Source: Nocardia anocheti
GTDB lineage: Bacteria > Actinomycetota > Actinomycetes > Mycobacteriales > Mycobacteriaceae
Direction: 5' to 3'
Assembly: GCF_029675105.1 (NCBI RefSeq)
Contig: NZ_JAQQFV010000003.1
Span: 310,001 to 374,000, forward strand
DNA length: 64,000 nt
Shown here: one piece after another, positions 34,325 through 44,121 of the stretch
Layout of the letters: each line of letters begins with the position of its first letter
Position numbering within the stretch: the stretch's first letter is position 1
Notes under the pieces: model-generated
What the model saw: only the letters and a program-made list of their open reading frames with translations
Databases searched by the model: none
Told to the model about the DNA's origin: nothing
Position numbers and translations under genes: made by a program

Positions 34325-34804
34325 ATGATGCGACCTGCCGTCCGTTGTCTGGTCTGGGAACTGGACGAAACCCTCTGGGACGGTGTGGTCCACGACGGGA
34401 CCAGCGCCGCGCCGCGCCCACCCGCGGTGCGCACGCTGCGGAAGCTGAGCGAGCGCGGCGTACTGCATGCCGTCGCGGCCCGCGGTGATCGCGCGCGCAC
34501 GCTGCACACGCTGTACCGGCACGGCCTCTACGAGATGTTCTCGGCGGTCGAGATCGGCTGGGGCCGCAAGTCGGCCTCGATCGTGCGCATCGCCGACACC
34601 CTCGGCCTCGGCCTGGACGGCCTGGCGTTCCTCGACGCCGAGCCGGTGGAACGCGCCGAGGTCGCCCGTGCGTTGCCGATGGTGCGCTGCTACGCCGCGC
34701 GCAATGTCGAGATGCTGCCACTGCTGCCCGATTTCCGCCACGACCTGCGCTCGGGCCCGCTGCCGACACCGCCGCTGGGCTTCGCCCGGGTCCCCGCCCT
34801 CTGA
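34325..34804 (+). CDS. HAD-like protein related to FkbH N-terminal domain, nucleophile altered
   Basis: The 159-residue product has CLVWELDETLWDGVV near the N terminus, which matches the motif I of HAD/FkbH phosphatases (normally VWDLDNTLW). The first Asp, the catalytic nucleophile, is Glu here (ELDET). Motif II appears as VAARGDR, and a later FLDAEPVE stands in for the usual DDN/DD motif. Unless Glu can substitute, the protein is probably not an active phosphatase and may bind a phosphorylated ligand. It has no FkbH C-terminal half. Confidence 0.7.
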   Translation: MMRPAVRCLVWELDETLWDGVVHDGTSAAPRPPAVRTLRKLSERGVLHAVAARGDRARTLHTLYRHGLYEMFSAVEIGWGRKSASIVRIADTLGLGLDGLAFLDAEPVERAEVARALPMVRCYAARNVEMLPLLPDFRHDLRSGPLPTPPLGFARVPAL

Positions 34805-34945
34805 GCAGGCGCGTTCGCACGCGGTGTCGGACCGCAGACGATGCCTACGTGCATACCGTGCCAAAACGGACAAAAGAGCCAGTCGGCGCGAGAGTTCGAC
34901 TCGGCGGTGAGGACGGGCCGCGGCGACCCGCCCTCACCGACCGGA

Positions 34946-36574
34946 TCAGCCCTCGGCCAGGATGAACGACGCGGCCTGCTCACCGATGAAGATGGCGGGC
35001 GCGTTGGTGTGGCCGCGGATGATCAGCGGCATCACCGAGGCGTCGGCCACGCGCAGCCCCTCGACCCCGCGCACCTTCAGGTCGGGCGCGACGACGCTGG
35101 CCTCGTCGGTCCCCATCCGGCAGGTGCCGACCGGGTGGTAGAGGGTGTGCGAGAACTTCTCGATGGTGAGCGCGATGGTCTCGTCGAGATCCTCCGGTGC
35201 GTCCGGCGGGTAGATCAGCGCGCCGAGCGCGCTCTTGAGCGCGGGCTGACCGACCAGACCCGCGCACACCCGCAGCCCCGCCACCAGCGCGGCCCGGTCG
35301 GCCCCGTCCGCGTCGGACAGGTAGCGCGGATCGATCACCGGCTTGGCCGTCGGATCGGCCGAGGCCAGCCCGATCTTGCCGCGGCTGCGCGGACGCAGCA
35401 GGATCGCGCCGAGCACGACACCGTGCTCGGTCGCCTCGACCAGACCCTCGTGATAGAAGGGCGCGGGCGCGTAGATCAGCTCCAGGTCGGGGTGCTCGAG
35501 CTCGGGCTCGCTGCGCACGAACCCGTAGGCCTCGCCGACATTGGAGGTCAGCATGCCGCGATGCCGCACCAGGTAGTTGATCAGCTCGAGCGGCTTCTCC
35601 GCCGCGAACAGCGAATCGGACTCCACGCCGTAGCCCAGGGCGGCGATCAGGTGGTCCTGCAGATTCGCGCCGACCTCGGGGGAGTGCACGACCGTCTCGA
35701 TGCCGTGCGCGGCCAGCTCGTCACGATCACCGATGCCCGAGAGCTGCAGCAGCTGCGGGCTGTTCACCGCGCCACCACACAGGATGACCTCGCGGTTCGC
35801 GGTGACGGTGTGGGTCTGCCCGTCCCACAGATACTCCACCCCGGTCGCCCGGGTGCCCTCGAAGACCACCTTGGTCGCCAGCGCCCGCGCGTGCACGGTC
35901 AGGTTCGCGCGCTTGATCGCCGGGTGCAGGTAGGCGTCGGCGGTGCTCCAGCGCCTGCCGTCGCGCTGGGTCACCATGGTCTGGGTGAATCCCTCGGGCG
36001 CGGGCCGATTCGGCGATTCGAGCTCGTGACCGGCCTGGCGCGCCGCCTCCAGGAAGGCGTGGGTGGACGCGCGCGGGCTGCGCTGACGCTGCACGTGCAG
36101 CGGCCCCTGGGTCCCCTCGTCGGGGAACTGCGCGTCCTGCACCCGCTCGATCTTGCGGAACTGCTCGACCGCGGCACCCCAGTTCCACCGGTCCCCGGCG
36201 AGCAGCCCCCACTCGTCGTAGTCGGCCCGGAACCCGCGCACCCACATCATCGCGTTCATCGAGGACGACCCACCGAAGGTCTTGCCGCGCGGCCAATAGA
36301 TCTGGCGCTCGCCCAGGCCCGGCTGCGGTTCGGTCAGGTAGTCCCAGTCACGCTCGGTGCGGAACAGCTTCGAGAACGCCGCCGGAATGTGGGCGAACTT
36401 GTCGTCGTCGGCCGGTCCGGCCTCCAACAGCACTACCGTGGTGCCCGAGTCGGCGCTGAGCCTGTTCGCGAGCACCGCCCCCGCTGATCCGGAGCCGACG
36501 ATCACGTAATCCGCGGACGTCCCACCTGCTTGCACTGTCCAACTCCGATCCTGCACTGCATCTGTCGTAGTCAA
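34946..36574 (-). CDS. GMC oxidoreductase (choline-dehydrogenase-like)
   Basis: The 542-residue product has the FAD-binding GSGSAGAVLANRL at about 29-41, GMC signature 1 (GKTFGGSSSMNAMMWVRG) near 95, signature 2 (GAVNSPQLLQLSGIG) near 265 and the C-terminal catalytic HPVGTCRMG near 475. GMC enzymes oxidise alcohols such as choline, polyethylene glycol or sterol-type alcohols. The substrate is unknown. The ATG at 36574 gives a normal distance to the FAD motif. Confidence 0.9.
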   Translation of the reverse strand: MTTTDAVQDRSWTVQAGGTSADYVIVGSGSAGAVLANRLSADSGTTVVLLEAGPADDDKFAHIPAAFSKLFRTERDWDYLTEPQPGLGERQIYWPRGKTFGGSSSMNAMMWVRGFRADYDEWGLLAGDRWNWGAAVEQFRKIERVQDAQFPDEGTQGPLHVQRQRSPRASTHAFLEAARQAGHELESPNRPAPEGFTQTMVTQRDGRRWSTADAYLHPAIKRANLTVHARALATKVVFEGTRATGVEYLWDGQTHTVTANREVILCGGAVNSPQLLQLSGIGDRDELAAHGIETVVHSPEVGANLQDHLIAALGYGVESDSLFAAEKPLELINYLVRHRGMLTSNVGEAYGFVRSEPELEHPDLELIYAPAPFYHEGLVEATEHGVVLGAILLRPRSRGKIGLASADPTAKPVIDPRYLSDADGADRAALVAGLRVCAGLVGQPALKSALGALIYPPDAPEDLDETIALTIEKFSHTLYHPVGTCRMGTDEASVVAPDLKVRGVEGLRVADASVMPLIIRGHTNAPAIFIGEQAASFILAEG

Positions 36575-36659
36575 CTCGGATGCGCCACAGCCGGACTCGT
36601 CGCCGGGCGGCGCTGGAAGCAGCGTACTGACAGTCGGCGCCCGGCGGGTGCTCCGTGTC

Positions 36660-38147
36660 TCAGTCGGTGGCCGCCGCGGCCGCCCGGCCCGCGCGTCTGC
36701 CGTAGAAACTGCCGTCGCCCAGCGACGCCCCGCTGACGTACCCGCCCGCGCACAGCCCCGACGTGCACCGCCCCGCCGCGTAGAGCCCCGCGATCGGCTC
36801 CCCGCTCACGTGCAGCACCCGCGAATCCAGGTCGGTGCGCAGCCCGCCGAGGGTGAATCCGGCGGTGAACCCGCGCAGATCGAAACCGGCCAGCGAGCCC
36901 GAGATCGGGCGCACCCATTCGGGTTTCTTGCCCAGCAGCGGGTCACCGCCCTGCTCGGCGTGCCGGTTGTAGATGGCCACGGTCGTCTGCAACGCCTGCT
37001 CGGGCAGCCCCATCTCGGCCTCGAGCTCGGCCACCGTCTCGGCGACCCACTTGGGCGGGAACCGGAAGAACGGGGTCGCGCTCTCGGTGGCCAGGGCCTC
37101 CTCGAGCGACTGCTCGTCGATGACGAGGAACGCCTGGTTCTCCTGCTGCAGTAGCGTCGCCTGACCGATCCGGCCCGGATAGGTGTCCTCGGCGATGTAG
37201 CGCTGCCCGCGCCCGTTGACCATGATTCCGCGGGCCATCATCTGCGGATCACCGAAGATGGCGACCTCGCTGGCGTCCATGTGCGCCAGCTCGGCGCCCA
37301 GGGCCTGGGCCAGCCGGATTCCGATGCCGTCGTGTTCCTCGATGGCGGCGCCGGGCCGCCCGCTCAACTTCGGGGTGTAGCGGTCGATCATCTCGGTGTC
37401 GTAGGCGAAACTGCCGGTCGCCAGCACCACTCCCCGCTCGGCCCGCACCGCGACCGGCTTGCCGAAGTGGGTGGCCAGCACACCGACCACGCGATCGTCC
37501 TCGTCGACGATCAACCTGCGGATGCGGGTGTCGTACTCGACCGGGATCGCCAGCTCCGCCACGGTGTCGGCGAGCGGCTTCATCAGCATGTAACCGCCGC
37601 TGCGCTCGCCGATCTTCTTGCCCGCCAGTTCCGGCACGTGCCCGCGCGGCGCGGGCGTGGCGATGTCGAGGAACGGCGCCGCGTTCTCGCCGCCGGAATA
37701 CATCAGCCCCTCGTCGTGCGGCGGCTCCCAGCCGGGCTCGCCCCAGAACGACTCCTTGAACGGCACCCCGCACTCGACCAGCCAGTTGTAGTGCTCGACG
37801 CTGCCCGCGCAGTAGTCCTCGATCTTGGCGGTGTCGACACACGGCCCCAGCGCCGCGGTGAGGAAGGCGGCCATGTTCTCGGGGGTGTCGTCGAAACCCA
37901 GCGCCTTCTGCAACGGTGTCCCGCCGCCCAGGTAGACGAATCCGCCCGCCAGCGCGGCCGCGCCACCCCAGCCGCCGGTGCGTTCCAGGATCAGCACCCG
38001 CGCACCCGCGCGCGCGGCCTCGATCGCCGCGCACACACCGGCGATCCCGTATCCGGCGACGACGACGTCGGCCTCGAAATCCCAGTGCGTCACGGTGTTC
38101 GCGCGCAGCGGGCGGACGGTGTCGATCCGGGGTGGGTTTTCGGTCAC
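36660..38147 (-). CDS. FAD-binding KstD/fumarate-reductase-like flavoprotein
   Basis: The 495-residue product begins with an FAD motif (DVVVAGYGIAGVCAAIEAARAG, about 29-50) and has the central GGFVYLGGGTPLQ and late CTSGLCAGGYVSGASLGDG of the 3-ketosteroid dehydrogenase/fumarate reductase flavoprotein family. It probably catalyses a dehydrogenation of a steroid-like or enoate substrate. The start GTG at 38147 sits behind GGAGG. It is in line with the GMC oxidoreductase gene, with about 85 bp between them, and both may act in one sterol or alcohol pathway (inference). Confidence 0.85.
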   Translation of the reverse strand: MTENPPRIDTVRPLRANTVTHWDFEADVVVAGYGIAGVCAAIEAARAGARVLILERTGGWGGAAALAGGFVYLGGGTPLQKALGFDDTPENMAAFLTAALGPCVDTAKIEDYCAGSVEHYNWLVECGVPFKESFWGEPGWEPPHDEGLMYSGGENAAPFLDIATPAPRGHVPELAGKKIGERSGGYMLMKPLADTVAELAIPVEYDTRIRRLIVDEDDRVVGVLATHFGKPVAVRAERGVVLATGSFAYDTEMIDRYTPKLSGRPGAAIEEHDGIGIRLAQALGAELAHMDASEVAIFGDPQMMARGIMVNGRGQRYIAEDTYPGRIGQATLLQQENQAFLVIDEQSLEEALATESATPFFRFPPKWVAETVAELEAEMGLPEQALQTTVAIYNRHAEQGGDPLLGKKPEWVRPISGSLAGFDLRGFTAGFTLGGLRTDLDSRVLHVSGEPIAGLYAAGRCTSGLCAGGYVSGASLGDGSFYGRRAGRAAAAATD

Positions 38148-38278
38148 GAGCGGCCTCCGGTGTTCGGGTGTGTACCGAAATGGTGCCGCGTCACCGCCGA
38201 CAAAACAAGAACGTGTTTCAGAAATCTGGCCGGGCGGGACCCTGGGCACCGCGCGGCCGCTCCGGTACGGTGGCGCCG

Positions 38279-38770
38279 GTGAGCGCGAATATTCGAGACA
38301 TCGTCGTACAAACCCTCCGCGGCGAGGACACCACCCTGGGTGCGGTGGCGGGCGACCGGGCGGTGCTGCTGGTCAACGTGGCCTCCAAGTGCGGCCTGAC
38401 CCCGCAGTACACCGGCCTGGTCGAGCTGCAGAAGACCTACGGCGAGCGCGGCTTCACCGTCGTCGGCGTGCCGTGCAACCAGTTCATGGGCCAGGAGCCC
38501 GGCTCCGCCGAGGAGATCGAGGAGTTCTGCTCGGTCACCTACGGCGTGGACTTCCCGCTGCTGGCCAAGGTCGACGTCAACGGCGAGGACCGCCACCCGC
38601 TCTACACCGCCCTGGTGCAGACCCCCTCGGCCGACGGCTCGGCGGGCGACGTGCAGTGGAACTTCGAGAAGTTCCTGATCGGGCGCGACGGCGCGATCGC
38701 GGGCCGCTTCCGTCCGACCGTCACCCCCGATGCCGACGAGATCGTGCGCGCGATCGAAGCCCAGCTCTGA
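38279..38770 (+). CDS. Glutathione-peroxidase family thiol peroxidase
   Basis: The product is about 163 residues, the family's usual length. The active tetrad is visible: Cys in NVASKCGLT, Gln/Asn in PCNQFMGQEPG, and Trp in VQWNFEKFLIG. In actinobacteria such Cys-type enzymes use thioredoxin or mycothiol systems to reduce hydroperoxides. GTG at 38279 is the likely start; GTG at 38270 is also in frame. It is divergent from the flavoprotein gene. Confidence 0.92.
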   Translation: MSANIRDIVVQTLRGEDTTLGAVAGDRAVLLVNVASKCGLTPQYTGLVELQKTYGERGFTVVGVPCNQFMGQEPGSAEEIEEFCSVTYGVDFPLLAKVDVNGEDRHPLYTALVQTPSADGSAGDVQWNFEKFLIGRDGAIAGRFRPTVTPDADEIVRAIEAQL

Positions 38771-38771
38771 C

Positions 38772-39986
38772 TCAGGCCGAATTCGCCAGCAGCGCGTACT
38801 GTGCCGCGGCCTGCTGGCGCACTCCGGTCGGCTCGGGCCCGCTGACGAACGCGCCGTAGCGTCGGTAACTCACGTAGCAGCGGGTCAGCGCCGCCGAGCC
38901 GGGAGCGCTGCGACGTTCCGCGCAGTGCGCGCCGGGGAGGTTCTCCGGCGCGCTCACCGGGTGCGTCGACGAACTGAGCGTGCGCTGCCAGGTGTCGCCG
39001 AAGTCCGTGGCGGCGTCCTCGTCACGGAAGCGGAACAGCGTGGTCGTATAGGAATTGGCCACGCTGTCCACCCCGCCGCGATCCCACGCGGCCGCGAGTT
39101 CCGCGGGCTCGGACGGTCGATAGTGCAGACTCGCCCGTCCCGGCCAGGCGCCGAATTCGCGCGAGGAGACGGCGATCTGCTGATTGGCCGGGCCCGGGAT
39201 CAGCGTGCGCCGCAACAGCCCGTCCGGATCGCGGGGGAGGTCGGCGAGCCGATCGGGCGCGGTCGGCGTGAACTGCTCCAGTAGCGGCACCTGGGCGTCG
39301 AGCATCGCGGCGACCCGGCGTGCGAGCGCGTCGATGTCGGGACTCGGATGCTGCAGGAACAGGCTCACCACGATCTCACCGTGCGCGAACGTCGCGCCGA
39401 TCGTCTTCACGCCGGGCCGCCAATGCGCGTGCGCGGCGGCGTAACCGGGAATCGGCACCGGCTGATTGTCCGGGCTCACCGCGAAATCGGTGGCCTCCAG
39501 ATCGCGGGCGGCGGCCTCGGCCGCGGCGGCACCGGGGAAGCGCAGCAGGACCACCCGGGTCACCCGCGCGTCGGTCTCGATCGCCGGGGTCTTCGCGTCG
39601 AAGGCCCGGTCGCCCTCGGCGATGTCGAAACCGGTGATCATCCGATGCCGTTCCAGCACGGGCAGATTCACATTGGAGATGGCCGAGGCGTCGGCGGTGC
39701 GCCGCGGTGTCTCCAACACGTCGGTACCCCAGTTGTGGGTGAGGTCGGCGTCGACATCGTGCGGGAACACGATCGCCCCGCCCATCCGCAGCCCCTCCAG
39801 GATCGCGCCGTCGGTCGGCTTGCGGCCGCTCTCGATGTCGGCGGGCGTGGTCGTGTACCGGCCCACGTCGAGCGTGCGGACATCGATCTCGCCGGGCGTC
39901 GCGGTGCCGGTCACCGCGGAACACCCCGCGAGCAGGACCGCGACCGCGCCGAGGGCCGCGATCACAGGGGTGCGCTGGTCAACCAT
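38772..39986 (-). CDS. DUF7373-like lipoprotein
   Basis: The 404-residue product has a lipoprotein signal with lipobox LLAGC (Cys about 22). The mature part is typical of a large actinobacterial lipoprotein family: DVRTLDVGRYTTTPADIESGRKP at the start, a repeated ferredoxin-like fold (RFPGAAAAEAAARDLEA and later RFRDEDAATDFGD), and disulfide-type Cys in GAHCAERR and RCYVSYRR. The function is unknown. Its start overlaps the end of the kinase gene by 25 bp, so kinase and lipoprotein are coupled. Confidence 0.82.
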   Translation of the reverse strand: MVDQRTPVIAALGAVAVLLAGCSAVTGTATPGEIDVRTLDVGRYTTTPADIESGRKPTDGAILEGLRMGGAIVFPHDVDADLTHNWGTDVLETPRRTADASAISNVNLPVLERHRMITGFDIAEGDRAFDAKTPAIETDARVTRVVLLRFPGAAAAEAAARDLEATDFAVSPDNQPVPIPGYAAAHAHWRPGVKTIGATFAHGEIVVSLFLQHPSPDIDALARRVAAMLDAQVPLLEQFTPTAPDRLADLPRDPDGLLRRTLIPGPANQQIAVSSREFGAWPGRASLHYRPSEPAELAAAWDRGGVDSVANSYTTTLFRFRDEDAATDFGDTWQRTLSSSTHPVSAPENLPGAHCAERRSAPGSAALTRCYVSYRRYGAFVSGPEPTGVRQQAAAQYALLANSA

Positions 39987-41485
39987 TCGTCGATCATCTC
40001 CTGATGGGTGTGGCCCTTCCAGTACACCTGGAGCAGCACGGTCGAATGCGGTGCGGTGTCGAACCGCACCAGCAGCCACGGCCCGGACGAGCCGTTGAAA
40101 CTGCGCACGGTGAGCGGTTTGCCGTAGCGCGAGCGCAACTGCTGGCTCGTCCCGGCGGGCAGCGTGGCGACGAACTTCGTCACCGTCTCGACATCGGGGT
40201 GGGCGAGCACCTGCAACTCCAGATGCTCGCGGTCGGTGCAGTTGAAGCCGTTGTCCCACACCGCGTCCGGGTTCTTGGTGGCGAAACTGCACCGGAGTCC
40301 GCGATAGCCCTCGCTGTCCGGGCCCGCGGGCAGCAGATCGGGGAACAGGGCGATGGTCGGCCGGGCCGCGGCCCAGGTGTCCACGATCGTGGTGGTCGGG
40401 GCGGCGGTGGTGGTCGGCGGCAGTGTGCCGGTGCCGGGCTCGTCGCGGGTGAGCGCGATCGTCGCGGCCACGGCCAGCACGGCGGCCAGTCCGGCCGCCG
40501 CCCCGGCCCCGACGATGCCGCGACGGGACCTTCCCGAGCCCCCTCGCGGCCCACCGAGATCGGCCACCGACCCGGAACCGTTCCCCGAACGATCGAATCG
40601 CGGGGCGGTCGCGCCCGTGAACGGCACCGTCGGCCCGACCCCCGTGGTGAGCGCGGTGGAGGCGGCCGCGACCATCTCGGCGCAGCTCGCGAGGCGGTGC
40701 GCCGGGTCCTTGGCCAGTGCGCGCGCGAACACCGCGTCCATGGCCGGGGGTAGGTCGGGTCGCAGCGCGGTGACCCGGGGGACCGGATGCATGAGGTGCG
40801 CGCCGATGAGCGCGCCCGCGCTGGTGGCGGTGTAGGGCGGTTGCCCGGTGAGCAGGTGGAACAGCGTGCAGGCCAGCGAGTACTGATCCGAGCGCGGCCC
40901 GAGCGGTCGGCCGTCGAGCTGTTCGGGCGCGGCGTAGCGCAGTGTCGCCACCAGCGAGCCCGTCTGGGTGAGCGCGGTCGCCTCGTCGATCGCCTTCGCG
41001 ATCCCGAAATCGGTGAGCAGCACCTGCTGCGCGCTGACACCCGGCGCCGGTTCGCGCAGCAGGATATTGGCCGGTTTCACATCCCGGTGCAGCAGCCCGG
41101 CCGCGTGCGCGTGGTCGAGGGCGTCGGCGGTGCACCGCGCGATGTGCAGCGCCCGCTCGACCGGCAGCGGTCCCGCCCACAGCGCCGTGTCCGCGTCGCT
41201 GCCCGCCACGTACTGCATGGCGATCCACAGCTGCCCGTCCGCGCTACCCCGATCGTGGATCGCCACGATGTTCGGATGATCGAGCCGCCCCGCCAACTCG
41301 GCCTCCCGCTCGAACCTCCCCCGGAACAGCGGGTCGGCGGCGAACGAGGAATGCAGCAGTTTCAGCGCGACCAGACGTGGCAGCCGCGGATGCCGGGCCG
41401 CGTACACGCTGCCCATGCCGCCGGAACCGAGCACCCGCTCGATGCGAAAACCGGCGAAAACGGCACCGGCGGGGAGCTCGTGCAT
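39962..41485 (-). CDS. Transmembrane Ser/Thr protein kinase (PknF-like)
   Basis: The 507-residue product has a Hanks-type kinase domain (about 10-270): GSGGMGSVYAARH glycine loop, catalytic Lys in LVALKLL, HRDVKPANIL, DFGIAKA and APEQLDGRPLG. A linker leads to a single membrane helix (near 305-325), then a Thr-rich stalk and an extracellular domain with two Cys (GLRCSF, FNCTD). This last domain is of the kind paired with lipoproteins in Nocardia. It probably phosphorylates envelope or metabolic targets in response to an external signal. Confidence 0.93.
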   Translation of the reverse strand: MHELPAGAVFAGFRIERVLGSGGMGSVYAARHPRLPRLVALKLLHSSFAADPLFRGRFEREAELAGRLDHPNIVAIHDRGSADGQLWIAMQYVAGSDADTALWAGPLPVERALHIARCTADALDHAHAAGLLHRDVKPANILLREPAPGVSAQQVLLTDFGIAKAIDEATALTQTGSLVATLRYAAPEQLDGRPLGPRSDQYSLACTLFHLLTGQPPYTATSAGALIGAHLMHPVPRVTALRPDLPPAMDAVFARALAKDPAHRLASCAEMVAAASTALTTGVGPTVPFTGATAPRFDRSGNGSGSVADLGGPRGGSGRSRRGIVGAGAAAGLAAVLAVAATIALTRDEPGTGTLPPTTTAAPTTTIVDTWAAARPTIALFPDLLPAGPDSEGYRGLRCSFATKNPDAVWDNGFNCTDREHLELQVLAHPDVETVTKFVATLPAGTSQQLRSRYGKPLTVRSFNGSSGPWLLVRFDTAPHSTVLLQVYWKGHTHQEMIDEWLTSAPL

Positions 41486-41543
41486 GCAGTCACGGTAGCC
41501 CAGGGCCGGTGTCGTCGTGATCGTCACGCCGTCGATACGCAGG

Positions 41544-42953
41544 TCACCGCCGGGTTCCGCGCACCGCCAGCGCGGCGGTTCCGGCCGCGACGAGCGACAT
41601 CGCGGCACCCCCGAGGTGCACCAGCCGCACCGCCTCGGCGGCCGTCGCCGTCTCCGCCGTCGCGAGGAACACCGAGCCCAGGCTCGCGATCCCGGCCACG
41701 ATGCCCACCTGGACCGCGGTGACGAGGATGCCGCTGGCATCGGCGGCCAGCGGCACCGGCACCGCCGCCAGCGCCCGCGTCATGAGCGGACCGAACGCCA
41801 GCCCGTTCCCGACCCCGAACAGCCCGAACGCGATCGCCACCGCGACCCCCGTCCCCGCATCCCACACCACCGCCAGCCAGGCGAGCGCGACGGCGTCGAG
41901 CATCAGCGCGCACGGAATCATCCGCGCGTGCCACCGCGTCGGCACCCGCTGCCACGACAACCCCGCCACCGCGAACGCCACCCCCATCGGCAGGAACTGC
42001 ACTCCCGCCCGCACCGCCCCGAACCCGAGCGCCCCCTGCAGATACAGCGCGCACGCGAACAGCCAGCCGCTGAAGATCGCCATGATCAGCGACAGTGTCG
42101 CGGCGGACGACACCAGCCCCGTCGCACGCACCACGCTCGGCGCGAACAGCGGCTCACCACCTCGCAGCGCGACGGCCCGTTCGACCACCCCGAACACCAC
42201 CACGGAGACCACCCCCGCCCCGAGACACACCACCGTCCACCGCGGAAACCCCAGTTCATAGCCCACCATGAGCGGCACGACCAGCAGCGACACCGCCACC
42301 GTGAGCGTCACCAACCCCACCACGTCGATCCGGCGACCGACCCGTTCGCTCACCGGCAGCACCCGCACCGCCATCACCCACAGCGCCAGTCCGAGCGGCA
42401 CATTCACCAGGAACACCCCACGCCACCCACTGCCCGCCAGGTCCGCGTCCACGATCACCCCACCCAGAATCTGCCCCACGACGACACCGCTGGAGACGAT
42501 GGCCGCGTAGAGACCCAGCGCCCTGGCCCGGGTCGACCCGGTGAAGGTGCGCTGGATCATCGTCATCACCTGCGGCACCATCCCCGCCGCCCCGACACCC
42601 TGAACGAACCGGAACACGATGAGCGACAACTCGTTCCACGCCAGCCCACACGCCAACGACGCCACCGTGAACACCGCCAGCCCCGCCACGAACGCCCGCC
42701 GCTGCGTATACCGCTCACCGAGCCGCGCGCCGCCGACCAGCAGCACCGCGTACGCGATCACATACCCGGCCACGATCAACTGCAGCCCAGCGCCATCGCT
42801 GCGCAGATCCGCGCGCATGGCCGGGACGGCGACATTGACGATCGAGGCGTCGAGCACCGCCATGAACTGCCCGGCGAGCAGGACGACGAGCACGGCGACC
42901 GACCGCCGCTGTTCCGTCGTGAGATGCGCTGTCGGCGCGACTGTCTGACTCAT
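41544..42953 (-). CDS. MFS drug:H+ antiporter, DHA2 (14-helix) type
   Basis: The 469-residue product has a series of about 14 hydrophobic helices. The first contains LLAGQFMAVLDASIVNVAVPAM, the DHA2 motif D1 with its membrane Asp. The cytosolic loop GGARLGERYTQRR and the motif C-like GLYAAIVSSGVVVGQILGG are also visible. Such pumps export drugs or dyes using the proton gradient. No regulator is adjacent. Confidence 0.9.
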   Translation of the reverse strand: MSQTVAPTAHLTTEQRRSVAVLVVLLAGQFMAVLDASIVNVAVPAMRADLRSDGAGLQLIVAGYVIAYAVLLVGGARLGERYTQRRAFVAGLAVFTVASLACGLAWNELSLIVFRFVQGVGAAGMVPQVMTMIQRTFTGSTRARALGLYAAIVSSGVVVGQILGGVIVDADLAGSGWRGVFLVNVPLGLALWVMAVRVLPVSERVGRRIDVVGLVTLTVAVSLLVVPLMVGYELGFPRWTVVCLGAGVVSVVVFGVVERAVALRGGEPLFAPSVVRATGLVSSAATLSLIMAIFSGWLFACALYLQGALGFGAVRAGVQFLPMGVAFAVAGLSWQRVPTRWHARMIPCALMLDAVALAWLAVVWDAGTGVAVAIAFGLFGVGNGLAFGPLMTRALAAVPVPLAADASGILVTAVQVGIVAGIASLGSVFLATAETATAAEAVRLVHLGGAAMSLVAAGTAALAVRGTRR

Positions 42954-43120
42954 GCCCCGATCGTGCGGAGCGTCCGACGTGCCGACCAGGAGTCCTGTTG
43001 TCCCGGTGTGCACACCACCCGGCTGAGACTGCAGGTTCCGGAATTGGTTCTGTAGCAATGGAAACGAATGCTCTAGGCTTGACACTTCCTACAGTCACCA
43101 CCGATGCCTGGAGGCACGTG

Positions 43121-43951
43121 ATGTCGCATTCTTCCGCTGCCTACCCCAGCGCCGTTCCGGTCGGGGTGGATACCACGCGCGCGAGTATCGCGCGGGTCTA
43201 CGACGCCGCTCTCAACGGCAAGGACAACTACGAGGTCGATCGCGAAGTGCTGGCGCAGGTCCGCACCGTCGCCCCGCAGGTCAACGATCTCGCCTGGGCC
43301 AACCGCGATTTCCTGATCCGCGCCTGCCGCTTCCTGGCCAGGGCCGGTATCGACCAGTACCTCGATCTGGGGTCCGGCCTGCCCACCGCCGAGAACACCC
43401 ACCAGGTGGTCCAGCGGGTCAACCCGCAGTCCCGGGTCGTCTACGTCGACAACGACCCCTCGGTCCTCGTGCACGCCCAGGCCCTACTGGCCAGCAACAG
43501 CCGCACCCGCATCGCCGAAGCCGACATCTTCCGCCCGCTCGAGGTCCTCACCAACCCGACGGTCCGCAACGAACTCGACTTCCAGCGCCCCCTGGCCGTC
43601 TTCCACATCGGCACCCTGCACCACTACCTCGGCGAAGACGGCGCCGCCCTGATGCGGACCTACATCGACGCCCTGCCCTCGGGCTCGTTCGTCGCCATCG
43701 CCCACTTCCACGACCCCGAAACCCCCGAATACACCGACCTCGCCCAGCGCATGGAAGAGAAGTTCATCCACAGCCCCATGGGCAGCGGTCGCTTCCGCAC
43801 CCGAGACGAGATCCAGGCCATGTTCGGCGACCTCGACATGGTCGCCCCCGGCCTCGTCCGCTGCGACGACTGGTGGCCCGACGGCCCCCACCTCACCCCC
43901 CTCTCCGACGTCCGCAACTGCATCCTCGGCGGCATCGGCCGCAAACCCTGA
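43121..43951 (+). CDS. S-adenosylmethionine-dependent methyltransferase (DUF574 family)
   Basis: The 276-residue product matches the actinobacterial SAM methyltransferase family PF04672: RVYDAALNGKDNYEVDRE at the N terminus, the SAM motif QYLDLGSGLPTAENTH near 80, VVYVDNDPSVL, and the C-terminal DDWWPDGPH. It probably methylates a small molecule; the substrate is unknown. Start ATG at 43121 follows GGAGG; a TTGACA-like element lies at 43079-43084. Confidence 0.9.
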   Translation: MSHSSAAYPSAVPVGVDTTRASIARVYDAALNGKDNYEVDREVLAQVRTVAPQVNDLAWANRDFLIRACRFLARAGIDQYLDLGSGLPTAENTHQVVQRVNPQSRVVYVDNDPSVLVHAQALLASNSRTRIAEADIFRPLEVLTNPTVRNELDFQRPLAVFHIGTLHHYLGEDGAALMRTYIDALPSGSFVAIAHFHDPETPEYTDLAQRMEEKFIHSPMGSGRFRTRDEIQAMFGDLDMVAPGLVRCDDWWPDGPHLTPLSDVRNCILGGIGRKP

Positions 43952-44042
43952 CCACCCCGCACCCCACAGCGTGACGGACATCGCACCCGATCCATCATCC
44001 CGGAATGCGTTGTAGGCCAACATGATTGGTACCTTTGACAGC

Positions 44043-44080
44043 GGGCGGACGGTACGGACCGCAGACCGCACCGTCCGCCC
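44043..44080. terminator. Bidirectional hairpin between convergent genes
   Basis: GGGCGGACGGT at 44043-44053 and ACCGTCCGCCC at 44070-44080 are perfect inverted arms of 11 bp with a 16-nt loop. It lies midway between the methyltransferase gene (ends 43951) and the secreted-protein gene (ends 44122), so it can stop transcription from both sides. Confidence 0.65.
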
Positions 44081-44121
44081 ACCCCGAGTTCGATCGCGTG
44101 CGTCCCTGCGGCAGGCAGGAC

